Source: Streptomyces albidus (ex Kaewkla and Franco 2022) (lineage in GTDB: Bacteria > Actinomycetota > Actinomycetes > Streptomycetales > Streptomycetaceae). Taken from it: 52,821 nucleotides of DNA. The number at the start of each line of letters is the position of its first letter. The stretch's first letter is position 1. The notes under the pieces are model-generated. The model worked only from the letters and a program-made list of their open reading frames with translations, did not search any database and was not told the DNA's origin. Positions 17,765 to 27,695 of this stretch are shown piece by piece. The stretch lies in the NCBI RefSeq assembly GCF_013870515.1, contig NZ_JACBXA010000015.1, forward strand, positions 1 to 52,821, written 5' to 3'. A program made the position numbers and the translations under genes.

Positions 17765-18724
17765 GTGACCACTTCTCCGCCGCCCTCGCCGTACGACGGA
17801 TCGCAGCCCGGCGGCGATCCGTCGCCCGGAGCGCTCGTTTGGGCCGCCGGACTCCTCGGCTCGGGCACCGGTTCCGCCGTGCGCGCCATTCGTCCCCTGA
17901 GCGGCGGGAGTCACGCCTCCACACACCTGCTGCAGGCCGCCGACCCGGAACAGCAGGCCGTGCTGCGGCGTTTCCCGCGCGGCGACGACTCCGCGGCCCG
18001 CGAGGAGAAGGTCTTGACCGCACTCGACGGCATGGGCGGTTTTGCCCCGCGTCTGCTCGGCGTCGACCCGCACGGTGAACACTGCGGTCTACCCGCCGTC
18101 CTGATCACCCGCCTCCCAGGGCGGGCAGACATCACCCCCGCCGATCCGGACGCCGCCGCTGCTGAACTAGGGCGCGCTCTCGCCCGCCTGCACGCCGTCC
18201 CCACCACCCGGCTCACCGAGTTCCGTGACGGCGTCACCGCCATTCGCAGCAGCTCGGGCCCGGCGGCGGAGGTGCTGGACGGGCACGCCGACCGGCTCGC
18301 CGCCCAGCCGCGAGTGCTGACCCACTTCGACTACTGGTCGGGGAACGTGCTGTGGAAGGGCGGCGAACTCACGGGAGTGATCGACTGGGACGGGGCGGGC
18401 CTGGCGCCGCGCGGGTTCGATGTCGGCTGGTGCCGGCTCGACCTCGCCCTGCTGTACGGCCCCGACACCACCACCGCCGACACCTTCTCGGCCGCCTATC
18501 GGGAGGCGTCCGGCACCCCGCTGCTCGACCCGGCGCTGTGGGACCTCCACACCCTCGCCCGCTCCCACCGCACCGTCGAGACATGGGTCCCCAACTACGC
18601 CGGCCTCGGCCGCGCCGACCTCACCGCCCGGGAGCTCCGCCGTCGCCACACCGGGTGGACGGCCCGGTGTCTGGGCGCTGTCGACGTCGAGGCGTCGGAC
18701 CACCGGGGGAGCCGACGGAGTTGA
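17765..18724 (+). CDS. aminoglycoside phosphotransferase-like (APH/choline kinase fold) protein
   Basis: A 319-residue kinase-fold protein. The N-lobe has IRPLSGGSHASTHLLQ. The catalytic loop is VLTHFDYWSGNVLW (H-x-D-x-x-x-x-N) and the metal-binding Asp is in GVIDWDGAGLAPRGFDVGW. These define the phosphotransferase enzyme family (PF01636), which includes antibiotic, homoserine and sugar kinases. The substrate cannot be told from sequence, and true drug resistance is not implied. The start is a GTG with a weak ribosome site. It stands alone and is convergent with the hydrolase gene. Confidence 0.85.
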   Translation: MTTSPPPSPYDGSQPGGDPSPGALVWAAGLLGSGTGSAVRAIRPLSGGSHASTHLLQAADPEQQAVLRRFPRGDDSAAREEKVLTALDGMGGFAPRLLGVDPHGEHCGLPAVLITRLPGRADITPADPDAAAAELGRALARLHAVPTTRLTEFRDGVTAIRSSSGPAAEVLDGHADRLAAQPRVLTHFDYWSGNVLWKGGELTGVIDWDGAGLAPRGFDVGWCRLDLALLYGPDTTTADTFSAAYREASGTPLLDPALWDLHTLARSHRTVETWVPNYAGLGRADLTARELRRRHTGWTARCLGAVDVEASDHRGSRRS

Positions 18725-18796
18725 TCAGTCCTTCAGAGCCGGTCATCGCCGGCGCATCCGTCCTTAGGCGCGGCCCCGGGCCGTACGATTCGCTGC

Positions 18797-18818
18797 CGCC
18801 GGGCCGTTGAGCCCGGCG
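18797..18818. terminator. hairpin between convergent genes
   Basis: The arms cgccgggc and gcccggcg flank a 6-base loop. The hairpin sits between the convergent phosphotransferase and dienelactone hydrolase genes, placed to stop transcription from both sides. Confidence 0.55.
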
Positions 18819-18825
18819 CGGCCGC

Positions 18826-19587
18826 TCAGCGACCGTCGTGGAGGTTGCGGCGCAGAAGCGGGAGCAGACGTTCCCAGTGGCGCTCCAGCGCGGGCGGGCT
18901 GTACGAGGCGGTGTCGGACATGGTGAAGCCGTGCGGGCCCGGATACACCTCGGTCGTGTAGGTGACGCCCGCCTCGTCCAGGGCCTGGTCCAGCCGGACG
19001 ATGTCCTCCGGAGGCATGGACGTGTCGTTCTCGGCGTGGCCGAAGTGGAGTTCGGCGGTGATGCCGCCGACGTCCAGGTGCGGGCTCTCCGGCGTGTCGT
19101 TGGCGAGGCGGGCACCGTGGAAGCCGGCTGCCGCGGCGACCCGCTCGGGGTTGGCGGAAGCGGTGCGAAGGGCCAGGGCCGCGCCCATGCAGTAGCCGGT
19201 CACGCCCACCTTGCCGGCGCTGACCTGCTCCTGGTCCGCCAAGAAGTCGAGATAGGCGCGCGAATCGCGGATCGCGTCGTCCGGGGTGTGCGCCGCCATG
19301 ACGGGCATGACCTTGGCGATGAACGCCTCACGCCCCTCCTGCTCGCGCATGTCGGGCAGCGGGAAGAGGGGCGCCCGGCCCTGACGGTAGAAGACGTTCG
19401 GTGCGAGGACGTAGTAGCCGTGAGAGGCGAGTTGTTCCGCCAACTCCCGGATGACGGGCCGCAGTCCGATCACGTCCATGTACATCAGTACGGCCGGGTA
19501 CTGCCCGCCTCCGGCCGGGTACGCCGCGAAGGCGTCCGCCGTGCCGTCCGGAGCAGGGATGTCGATGCCGAGGGACGTGGTTTCCAT
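18826..19587 (-). CDS. dienelactone hydrolase family protein
   Basis: A 253-residue alpha/beta hydrolase of the dienelactone hydrolase (carboxymethylenebutenolidase) family. The nucleophile is the Cys of GVTGYCMGAALAL, and the catalytic His is in YPGPHGFTMSD. Also typical are PAVLMYMDVIGLRPVIRELAEQLASHGYYVLAPNVFYR and LHFGHAENDTSMPPED, the latter supplying the acidic residue. In aromatic degradation such enzymes open lactones, but many homologues act on other esters and no ring-cleavage genes are nearby. The ATG at 19587 follows ggaagga. The TetR gene upstream is on the same strand but 125 bases away. Confidence 0.85.
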   Translation of the reverse strand: METTSLGIDIPAPDGTADAFAAYPAGGGQYPAVLMYMDVIGLRPVIRELAEQLASHGYYVLAPNVFYRQGRAPLFPLPDMREQEGREAFIAKVMPVMAAHTPDDAIRDSRAYLDFLADQEQVSAGKVGVTGYCMGAALALRTASANPERVAAAAGFHGARLANDTPESPHLDVGGITAELHFGHAENDTSMPPEDIVRLDQALDEAGVTYTTEVYPGPHGFTMSDTASYSPPALERHWERLLPLLRRNLHDGR

Positions 19588-19712
19588 CGTTCTGAGATCC
19601 TTCCGCTGCGGCAGCTGAGCCGCAGTCCGTACTATCACTGCCGCTCGGCACGCGGTGCGGGCGGCCCCCGGAGCGCGGCTCGACCGGCGACGGCCCCGGG
19701 CCGTGCCCCGTC

Positions 19713-20486
19713 TCACGTGCCGGTGCCGGCCGCCGTCGTACGCGCGACGATCACCTCGATGCCGTCCAGGATCCTGTCGAGCCCGAAGCGGAAGTCCTCG
19801 TCGGGCTCCTGCCCTTCGGCACTCATTTCGAACACCCCCGCGTCGAGGACCCCGTGCAGCGCCGGGAACTCCTCCGGGCCGGTGAGCATCGAGAGCTGTC
19901 GGGTGTAGGCGGACAGGACGGTCTCCTCGGTGTCTCCGGACGCGCGCATGGCCGCCGCCAGCTGGCTCTCCAGGAGCGCCTGACTGCGCACGAACTGAGT
20001 GACCAGCAGCAGTGAACCCAGCTGTTGACCAGGGGCGAGGCCCGCGGCGCGCAGGCAGCGCAGAGCGGCCTCCATCCAGCGCACCGAGTTCGGCGTCACG
20101 GGCGGCCCACTGATCGCGATCTCAGCGGACCACGGGTGGCGGCGCGCGACCGCCATCTGCTCCTCGGCCCAACGGACAAGCCCCGACCGCCAGTTCTCGT
20201 CGTCCGCAATCGCGGGCGCGGGGCCGATGACGGCGTCCCCCATCAGCGTCACCAGCTCTTCCTTGGCCGACACATAGCGATAGAGCGACATGGTCGCGAC
20301 GCCGAGCTCCTGGGCGACCCTGCTCATCGACACGGACCCGAGCCCGTCGGCGTCCGCGACGGTGACGCCCGCTTCCACGATCTCCGTGAGGCTCAGCGCG
20401 CGCTTCGGCCCCTTCTTCGGCTGCTCCCGGAAACCCCAGGCCAGTTCGATGCTGGCGGGCAGCCCGGTCGCGGTGTTCTCGCTCAT
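19713..20486 (-). CDS. TetR-family repressor (TetR_C_1 type)
   Basis: A 257-residue TetR regulator. The helix-turn-helix is VSMSRVAQELGVATMSLYRYVSAKEELVTLMGDAVIG (about residues 50-88). The long C-terminal domain with ALRCLRAAGLAPGQQLGSLLLVTQFV and EFPALHGVLDAG...DFRFGLDRILDGIEVIVART matches the TetR/AcrR C-terminal class common beside drug exporters. It is divergent from the drrAB-like genes, with two operator-like sites in the gap. It very likely represses that exporter and is released by the exported drug or a related compound. Confidence 0.92.
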   Translation of the reverse strand: MSENTATGLPASIELAWGFREQPKKGPKRALSLTEIVEAGVTVADADGLGSVSMSRVAQELGVATMSLYRYVSAKEELVTLMGDAVIGPAPAIADDENWRSGLVRWAEEQMAVARRHPWSAEIAISGPPVTPNSVRWMEAALRCLRAAGLAPGQQLGSLLLVTQFVRSQALLESQLAAAMRASGDTEETVLSAYTRQLSMLTGPEEFPALHGVLDAGVFEMSAEGQEPDEDFRFGLDRILDGIEVIVARTTAAGTGT

Positions 20487-20525
20487 GGCCTCGCTTCATG
20501 CAGACGTTGACAGCCGCCGATTCTC

Positions 20526-20567
20526 TGCGTACAACATACACAGTAGCTAATGCGTATGACATACGCA
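20526..20567. promoter_or_regulatory. tandem TetR-type operators between the tetR and drrA-like genes
   Basis: A perfect 17-base palindrome TGCGTATGACATACGCA (8-base arms, 20551-20567) lies 18 bases before the exporter start. A second copy with 14 of 17 matches (TGCGTACAACATACACA) is at 20526-20542. The two are spaced 25 bases start to start. Size, symmetry and position between divergent genes are as expected for operators of the adjacent TetR protein. Confidence 0.85.
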
Positions 20568-20584
20568 GAGATGAGGGGCGGGGC

Positions 20585-21569
<985 letters not shown>

Positions 21570-21577
<8 letters not shown>

Positions 21578-22385
21578 CGCGACCAGCACGAGGGAGGCCG
21601 GTCACGCGGTGGACGACGCCGTCCGGCACTTCGCGCCGCTCCAGCAGACGTTGATCATGTCGCGGCGCAGCGTACGGCTGACCATGCGAGAGGTCGACGG
21701 GCTGCTCACCTCGCTCTTCCTGCCCGTCATGATCATGCTGCTGTTCGTCTACCTCTTCGGTGGCGCCATCGAGACGCCGACAGCCCAGTACGTCGACTTC
21801 GTGCTCCCCGGCGTGCTGTTGATGTGCACGGGGTACGTCGCCGCGTTGACGGCCACGAGCGTCACGCGGGACATGAAGGAAGGCATCATCGACCGCTTCC
21901 GGTCGATGGGGGTCGCGGGCGGCTCCGTGCTGACGGGCCACGTCGCATCGAGCCTGGTGCGCAGCTGCTTTGCGTCCGTCCTGATCGTGATCACGGCGCT
22001 CCTGATCGGCTTCCGCTCGGACGTGGGTGCGCTGAAGTGGCTCGGCGTGGCGGGCACGCTGGCGATGTTCGTGTTCGGCATCTCGTGGCTGGCGGCGGTG
22101 TTCGGGCTGCTGGCCAGGACCCCCGAGGGCGCGAGCGGGTTCAGTTTCGCCATCATGTTCCTGCCCTACGCCAGCAACGGATTCGTGCCGATCGAATCGA
22201 TGCCGGGATGGATTCAGGGCTTCGCCGCGAACCAACCGGTGACGCCAGTCATCGACACGCTGCGGGGCCTGCTCCACGGCACCCCCGTCGGGTCGAGCGC
22301 CTGGACGGCTGCTGCCTGGTGCGCGGGCATCACCGCGGTGTCGCTCGTCCTCACGGCGTGGCTCTTCCGTCGCCGTACCGCGTGA
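21570..22385 (+). CDS. ABC-2 type permease (DrrB-like)
   Basis: A 271-residue ABC-2 membrane protein with six predicted helices, for example LLTSLFLPVMIMLLFVYLFGG, VLPGVLLMCTGYVAAL and AWCAGITAVSLVLTAWLF. The family signature is around MKEGIIDRFRSMGVAGGSVLTGHVASSL, and FLPYASNGFVPIESMPGWIQGFAANQPVTPVIDTLRGLL is the standard DrrB ending. It forms the channel for the preceding ATPase. Eight bases of overlap show translational coupling. The exported compound is unknown. Confidence 0.92.
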
Positions 22386-22412
22386 GGCTGGCTCCCTGAA
22401 CGGGCGGGTGAG

Positions 22413-22439
22413 CAGTCGTCAGCTCCAGCCTGACGACTG
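22413..22439 (+). terminator. hairpin terminator after the drrAB-like operon
   Basis: Perfect 10-base arms (cagtcgtcag and ctgacgactg) flank a 7-base loop and are followed by ttt. The hairpin lies 27 bases after the permease stop. Confidence 0.75.
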
Positions 22440-22497
22440 TTTCGCGTCAACTCACGCCTGACAAAAGCAGGTTGCCAGGTTCTGCATGACAAGTCCC

Positions 22498-22524
22498 ATG
22501 CCGTCAGCCGTAGCCTGACGGCAT
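22498..22524. promoter_or_regulatory. 10-bp inverted repeat ending in the start codon of the next gene
   Basis: The perfect arms atgccgtcag and ctgacggcat flank a 7-base spacer, ccgtagc. The right arm ends inside the ATG at 22523. The layout (10-7-10, with cgtcag/ctgacg) resembles the terminator at 22413-22439. It may be a leader hairpin hiding the start codon, or an operator for the helix-turn-helix-like protein encoded just downstream. Confidence 0.5.
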
Positions 22525-23274
22525 GACGGACACGGTGGACCCCTCACTTCTCACCGACCCCGGGCCCCTCTCGCCTCGCGACGAAGCCCGCCTCGCGCAC
22601 GTCGGCACCCTCCTCGGCCTCGTCGAAGCAGCCCTGAAACAGGTGCCGGTCACTCCCGATCCCGACACCGAGCCGGGTGCGCTGCTGTCCGCCGCCTTGC
22701 AGATCAAGAAGCGCGCCGCCCAGCTGGTCAGTACGGCGGTCGTGGCGGAGCGGGAACGCGGCACCTCCTACGCCGTGCTCGGTCACGTCGCCGGAATGTC
22801 CCGGCAGAGCGCCCACACCAAGTGGGCCAAGGAACTGGACGCCTGGGCCAGGACCGGCCGCACCCGCAAGCCCCCTGAGAACCGCACTCCGCTCCAGGTG
22901 GCCGTCATCTACGAACCGTCAGTTCCGGCCTGGACGCCGTGCGGCTGCCCGGCTCCACGGGCGAGGACCAGATGCGCCGTGAGCGGGCCACCGTCCTCCA
23001 CGAGCAGCGAGCCGTGCTGTTCGGAGAACTGAAGGCCCTGCGCGCGGAGTACGACCGCCTGCGCGGTGGCGCCCCGCGCGCCCGGGTGGAGAACCTGCAC
23101 GCGACTGCGGCGACCTACGAGGAGTTGGCCGAACTCTACGATCAACTCGTCCCGCTGGAGCCCGCACTCGTCGAGGAGCACAGGGACGCAGCCGAACAGC
23201 ACCGCCGCGAAGGTGCCCAGGCCCGTGACCACGCCGAGCTGATCGGGATGAAGGCAGGAGTCCCACAGAACTGA
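22523..23274 (+). pseudogene. helix-turn-helix-like hypothetical protein, frameshifted
   Basis: Two overlapping frames appear to be one gene. The first starts at 22523 and carries LLGLVEAALKQVPVTP, a helical block AALQIKKRAAQLVSTAVVAERERG, then TSYAVLGHVAGMSRQSAHTKWAKELDAWA, which resembles a helix-turn-helix. After QVAVIYEPS (about 22918) it turns into Pro/Ser/Cys-rich nonsense. The frame one base back then gives sensible sequence: GLDAVRLPGSTGEDQMRRERATVLHEQRAVLFGELKALRAEYDRLRG, a likely coiled coil, ending GMKAGVPQN at 23274. Joined, it would be about 250 residues. No slippery heptamer is seen, so a mutation or sequencing error is more likely than programmed frameshifting. Confidence 0.6.
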
Positions 23275-23439
23275 CGCTGTCCTGGGCCCGGCCGTACGGA
23301 TGGGAGGGCACCGGCGTCGTGCCCGTACCCGTCCCTGGTCGCGAACCACGGCGTCTTCGCCGATTCACCGATGTCGGGAAGGCGTCGGCCGAGCCCGGCG
23401 TCGACGGCAGAGTGAGTGCTTGATCGTCAGGCGGGTGCC

Positions 23440-24786
23440 TCAGGTGTCGGCCATCGGCTCGCGTGCCGTCTCCCGGACGACACATGCGCCGATCAGGGTG
23501 AACAGCATGGCGGCCGCGCAGTACACGACGACGATGTTCTCGGTGCCGGTGGTGCTGACGAGCCAGGCCACCACCAGCGGAGCGGTCCCGCCGAACAGGG
23601 CGTTCGCCAGGGTGTAGGCCACCGACAGCGCACTCATGCGCACCGTCGTGGGGAAGAGCTCGGACAGCAGCGTCGGCACCATGCCCATGACTCCTGCGGC
23701 GAAAATCCCGAAGAGTGCCTGGGAGAGAGCGACAGCCGCCAGGGTTCCACTCTGGGCGATCTTGAAGATCGGATAGGTGAGGATCAGCAGGCACAGTGCC
23801 CCGCCGATGATGAACGGCTTGCGTCCGAACCGGTCGGACAGCCGGCCCCACAGCAGGTTCGCCGCGGAGTAGACGAGCAAGCCGATGAGGGTTCCGCCCA
23901 GTGCGACCGGAAGCGGCACTCCGCGCTCGGAGTTGAGGTAGGCCGGTATGTAGTTGTGGAAGACGTACGTGGTGACCGTGCCGCCGGTGACGATCGCGGC
24001 ACCCAGCAGGATCTGCTTCCCGTGACGGCGCATGGCCTCGGCGACGGGCATCGACGGCTTGCTGTCCATCGCGTGGCGGAGGTCGGAGACGTGCTGGTAC
24101 TCGGGTGTCTCTTCCAGCTTCATCCTGAGGTAGAGGCCGATGGCGCCGAGGGGCAGCGCGAGGGCGAACGGGATGCGCCAGCCCCATGAGTGGAGCTGGG
24201 CGTCGTCGAGCACGGAGCTGAAGAGGAGGACGGTCGCGGTGGCGGCCGCCGAGCCGAGGCCGACGGTGGCCATCTGCCACGATCCGTACCGGCCGCGCCG
24301 GCCTGGTGGCGCGTACTCCACGATGAAGGTGGCCGAGCCGCCGAACTCGCCGCCGGCCGTGAAGCCTTGGAGAGCCCTGATGACCAGAAGGAGCAGCGGA
24401 GCTCCCATGCCGATCTGTGCGTAGCTGGGCAGCAGTGCGATGGCGGCCGTGCCGACCGACATGGCGAGAACCACCGCGGCAAGGACGTTGCGGCGTCCGG
24501 CGCGGTCGCCGAGATTGCCCAGGACCACGGCGCCGAACGGACGGGCGACGAACGCGACGCCGAAGGTGGCGAAGGTGGCGATCAGCGCCGCCTGAGGGTC
24601 GGCGGAGGGGAAGAAGACGCGGGCCAGAATGGTCGCCGAAGCTCCGTACAGGACGAAGTCGTACCACTCCACGAAGTTGCCGATGGCGCCGGCAACGACG
24701 GCCCTGCGGGAAACGGCCTTCTCGGGCCGCCGCACGGCGGGCGCTTCGGCGAAGTCACTGTCACTGATGGTTGGTTCGTGCGCCAT
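23440..24786 (-). CDS. MFS transporter, metabolite:H+ symporter (MHS/ProP) type
   Basis: A 448-residue, 12-helix major facilitator. The opening VAGAIGNFVEWYDFVLYGASATILARVFFPSADPQAALIATFATFGVAFVARPFGAVVLGNLGDRAGRRNVL is the metabolite:H+ symporter signature. The centre has RALQGFTAGGEFGGSATFIVEYAPPGRRGRYGSWQ, and the sixth-seventh loop is WGRLSDRFGRKPFI. Substrates of the family are organic acids and osmolytes. Placement directly after the beta-glucosidase (32 bases) suggests uptake of a glycoside or aglycone, but this is inference. The ATG at 24786 has ggagcaa upstream. Confidence 0.9.
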   Translation of the reverse strand: MAHEPTISDSDFAEAPAVRRPEKAVSRRAVVAGAIGNFVEWYDFVLYGASATILARVFFPSADPQAALIATFATFGVAFVARPFGAVVLGNLGDRAGRRNVLAAVVLAMSVGTAAIALLPSYAQIGMGAPLLLLVIRALQGFTAGGEFGGSATFIVEYAPPGRRGRYGSWQMATVGLGSAAATATVLLFSSVLDDAQLHSWGWRIPFALALPLGAIGLYLRMKLEETPEYQHVSDLRHAMDSKPSMPVAEAMRRHGKQILLGAAIVTGGTVTTYVFHNYIPAYLNSERGVPLPVALGGTLIGLLVYSAANLLWGRLSDRFGRKPFIIGGALCLLILTYPIFKIAQSGTLAAVALSQALFGIFAAGVMGMVPTLLSELFPTTVRMSALSVAYTLANALFGGTAPLVVAWLVSTTGTENIVVVYCAAAMLFTLIGACVVRETAREPMADT

Positions 24787-24818
24787 GGTTGCTCCTTGTC
24801 CTGTGCGACGCGCCCGTG

Positions 24819-26066
24819 TCACCCGATGTCGTCGGCGGAATCGAGACGCCCGGTTCTGGCGATGCGCTCGAAGACGTACGCACTGCGTTTGGGCACGCGG
24901 GCGAAGTCCTTGTCCCGGTCGACTGCGATGAGGCCGAACTTCGGTCCGTACCCCGCGGACCACTCGAAGTTGTCGAACGCCGACCAGTGGAGATAGCCGC
25001 GGACGTCGACACCTTCGGCGCGCGCCTGGGCGAGGGCGGCGAGGTGGGAGGTGAGGTAGTCGACGCGCTCCGCGTCGTCCTCGGTGGCCATGCCGTTCTC
25101 GGTGACGTAGAGGGGCAGGCCGGTCTCGGCGGCCCGATGGAGCATCTGCCGGAATCCGTCGGGGTGCACCGCCCAGCCCATCTGCGTCGTTCGCGTCCCG
25201 GCGGGGGGTTCGGAGAAGAACGTCGGGCAGGCCGGGTCGACCCATTGCTTGCGGTAGTACTGAACCCCCAGCCAGTCACCCCGGTCGGGACCGACGAGCC
25301 CGTCGAGGTACACGTCGACGATCTCCTCCCGCATGGCGCGGTGGAACGCCTGGCAGCTCTCGTCGTCCTCACGGGCGGGTGCGAGCAGCGGCAGTTGCAC
25401 GACGAGACCCGTCCGGGACTCACCCGCGCCGGTTCGCATCGCCCGCACCGCTGCCCGGTGCGCCGCAAGCAGCACAAGCCCGACGCGCTGCCAGAGCGCG
25501 GCGTTGGTGACGCCGGGCGGATACCGGCCTTCTAGATATCCGTGCAGGGCCACCATCTGCGGCTCGTTCACGGTGCAGACGAACGGCATGAGGTCGCCCA
25601 ACTCGGCGGCGACGCGAGTGCAGTACCGCTCGAACACCTCGACCGCATCGGGAGCGAGCCAGCCGCCCCGGTCCGCGAACCACCGGGGGACGGTGAAGTG
25701 ATGGAGCGTGACGAAGCCGGTCAGTCCGGTCTCCGCGAGTGCGGTCAGCACGCGCCTGTAGTGCGCCAGGGCCGCGGCGCTGAACTCTCCGGGGGCCGGT
25801 TCGATCCGGGACCACTCCAGCGACAGCCGGTGAGCGTTGTGCCCCAGGGACTTCAGCAGTGCGAAGTCGTCGGCGTAGCGGTGGTAGTGGTCGATGCCGT
25901 CGCCGGACGACTCGAGGGCCGCCGTGGAGGGGTCGTGTTCGAAGTCCCACCAGTCGTTGTTGACGTTGCCGCCTTCGACCTGATGGGCGGCTGTGGCGCT
26001 TCCCCACAGGAAGTCGGTGGGGAACTCGGCTCCGGGCTCCGGAGCACTGGCCTGGGGAGTCGTCAC
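24819..26066 (-). CDS. GH1 beta-glucosidase
   Basis: A 415-residue glycoside hydrolase family 1 enzyme, cytoplasmic (no signal). The N-terminal family signature FPTDFLWGSATAAHQVEGGNVNNDWWDFE is complete. The acid/base Glu168 is in FVCTVNEPQ and the nucleophile Glu323 in LYVTENGMA. The C-terminal WSAFDNFEWSAGYGPKFGLIAVDR is also diagnostic. It cleaves beta-linked glucosides or other beta-glycosides after import. The GTG at 26066 follows gaggagagagt. It heads an operon with the MFS gene and is divergent from a ROK regulator, so control by that regulator is likely. Confidence 0.94.
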   Translation of the reverse strand: MTTPQASAPEPGAEFPTDFLWGSATAAHQVEGGNVNNDWWDFEHDPSTAALESSGDGIDHYHRYADDFALLKSLGHNAHRLSLEWSRIEPAPGEFSAAALAHYRRVLTALAETGLTGFVTLHHFTVPRWFADRGGWLAPDAVEVFERYCTRVAAELGDLMPFVCTVNEPQMVALHGYLEGRYPPGVTNAALWQRVGLVLLAAHRAAVRAMRTGAGESRTGLVVQLPLLAPAREDDESCQAFHRAMREEIVDVYLDGLVGPDRGDWLGVQYYRKQWVDPACPTFFSEPPAGTRTTQMGWAVHPDGFRQMLHRAAETGLPLYVTENGMATEDDAERVDYLTSHLAALAQARAEGVDVRGYLHWSAFDNFEWSAGYGPKFGLIAVDRDKDFARVPKRSAYVFERIARTGRLDSADDIG

Positions 26067-26132
26067 ACTCTCTCCTCGGTTCTGCGGACGGCACGGGCGG
26101 CGAAGGGTTGCGGGCGAACATATGACCCTGAG

Positions 26133-26144
26133 GGACTTAAGTCC
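26133..26144. promoter_or_regulatory. palindrome in the divergent GH1/ROK promoter
   Basis: The 12-base perfect palindrome ggacttaagtcc lies between the beta-glucosidase and the ROK regulator, about 67 bases upstream of the GH1 start. It is a candidate operator for the ROK protein at 26285. Confidence 0.5.
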
Positions 26145-26284
26145 ACCCTGTGGTGCAAAAGAGTTCCCCGCGGGCAGGGAATCGTCCCGGCGGCATAGAG
26201 TTGGAAGGGGTCGTGGCCCAAGAGGCTCTGGCCACGAACCAACCGGTGGATGCCGACAGGGATCGATGAGAAGAGGGAAACGAC

Positions 26285-27559
26285 TTGGAGCGTTCGCGGC
26301 CGACGCCTCTCACCGACAGCCTGTTCTGGGTGCTCAGCCTGCTGCGGTCGACGGACGGGATCACGCGCCCGGAGCTCGCCCGGCAAACGGGACTCACGCG
26401 GAAGGTCGTCGTCCAGCGCGTCGAGGACCTGATCGTCTGCGGCCTCGCCGAGGACGGAGCGATGGCCAGGTCCACCGGCGGACGCGCGCCCCGTGAGGTC
26501 AGGTTCCGTGCGGGCGGCGGGCACCTGCTCGTCGCGGAGCTCACGGCCACCAGCGTCACCGTGGGTGTGGCCGATCTCCGGGGCGCGGTTCTGAGCCAGA
26601 CCGACCAGGAGCTCGATCCTGCGGCAGGTCCGGAGGCCGCCCTCACGCGTGTCGAGGGGCTCTTCGACGAGCTCCTGACGAAACGGCCCGCCGGCGCGCC
26701 ACCGATCTGGGGCATCGGCATCGGTGTACCCGGCCCTGTGGCCATCGCGACCGGGCGGCCCATCGGGGCGGTCTCAACCACCAGTTGGGTCGACTACCCC
26801 GTGCGCGACCGCTTGGCCGCCCGCTACGACGTCCCGGTCTGGGTCGACAACGAGGTCAATCTGATGGCTCTCGGCGAGACCCGCGCCGGTGTCGCCCGCG
26901 ACCACTCCGACATGCTCTTCCTCAAGATCGGCAGCGGAATCGGCGGAGCCGTCGTCGCGAACGGCGCCCTCGCCCGGGGCTCCGGGGGCTTCGCCGGGGA
27001 GATCGGGCACGCGGTTGTCTCGTCCGATGTCACCGAGCCGTGCTGGTGCGGCAGAACCGGTTGCCTCACGCAGGTCGCCGGAGCCCGGGCGCTCGGCATC
27101 CAGGGCGAAGAGGCAGCGGTCGAGGGCCGCAGCCCCGTCCTGGCGGCCATCAGGGCGCAGGGACGCCGGATCGGCCCCCAAGAGGTGTTCACCGCGGCCC
27201 TCGCCGGCGACAAGACGAGCCATGAACTTCTCAGCACCGTGGGCGAGTTGATCGGCAGGGCCGTCTCGGTCGTCGTCAACATGCTCAACCCTTCGCTGTT
27301 CCTGGTCGGCGGAGGACTGGTGCGTATGGACGACCCTCTGATGACAGCACTCCGACGAACCGTCGACGACCTGTCGCTACCCGATGCGGTCCATGACCTG
27401 CAGTTCGCCGTATCGCCCCTGGGGAATGCCGCGGGACTGATCGGCGCCGCCTACATGGTCGTCGACGACCTGCTCTCTCCCCGGCTCCTGGATGTGTGGA
27501 GCGCCCACGGGTCTCCGGCCGGTCTCGCGAAGACGGTTCACGACCTTCCCAGGCCGTGA
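26285..27559 (+). CDS. ROK-family transcriptional regulator
   Basis: A 424-residue ROK regulator. The N-terminal winged helix is SLFWVLSLLRSTDGITRPELARQTGLTRKVVVQRVEDLI. The kinase-like domain has GIGIGVPGPVAIATG, VWVDNEVNLMALGE, LFLKIGSGIGGAVVANG and GFAGEIGHAV. The zinc motif is present as CWCGRTGCLT, with Thr where Glu is usual. It probably senses a sugar and controls the divergent beta-glucosidase/MFS operon. The start is a TTG behind gaagaggga; an in-frame stop at 26267 rules out any farther upstream start. Confidence 0.88.
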   Translation: MERSRPTPLTDSLFWVLSLLRSTDGITRPELARQTGLTRKVVVQRVEDLIVCGLAEDGAMARSTGGRAPREVRFRAGGGHLLVAELTATSVTVGVADLRGAVLSQTDQELDPAAGPEAALTRVEGLFDELLTKRPAGAPPIWGIGIGVPGPVAIATGRPIGAVSTTSWVDYPVRDRLAARYDVPVWVDNEVNLMALGETRAGVARDHSDMLFLKIGSGIGGAVVANGALARGSGGFAGEIGHAVVSSDVTEPCWCGRTGCLTQVAGARALGIQGEEAAVEGRSPVLAAIRAQGRRIGPQEVFTAALAGDKTSHELLSTVGELIGRAVSVVVNMLNPSLFLVGGGLVRMDDPLMTALRRTVDDLSLPDAVHDLQFAVSPLGNAAGLIGAAYMVVDDLLSPRLLDVWSAHGSPAGLAKTVHDLPRP

Positions 27560-27695
27560 ACCGGCCGACATCGTCAACGGCACTCATCTCTCCGGGACCT
27601 GCCGGCCCGGCTCGTGCCCGCCGCAGGCGGATCACCGACCTCACTCACTCAAGGCGGGAGAGCCGGCGGCCGGTCGTCCGTACGCGCAGCCGGCG

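Noticed and set aside
17765..18724. Aminoglycoside resistance gene
   Set aside because: Only the general phosphotransferase-fold motifs are present. They are shared by many kinases, so resistance cannot be claimed.
22900..22930. Programmed ribosomal frameshift in the helix-turn-helix/coiled-coil gene
   Set aside because: No slippery heptamer or obvious downstream pseudoknot at the switch point; mutation or sequencing error is simpler.
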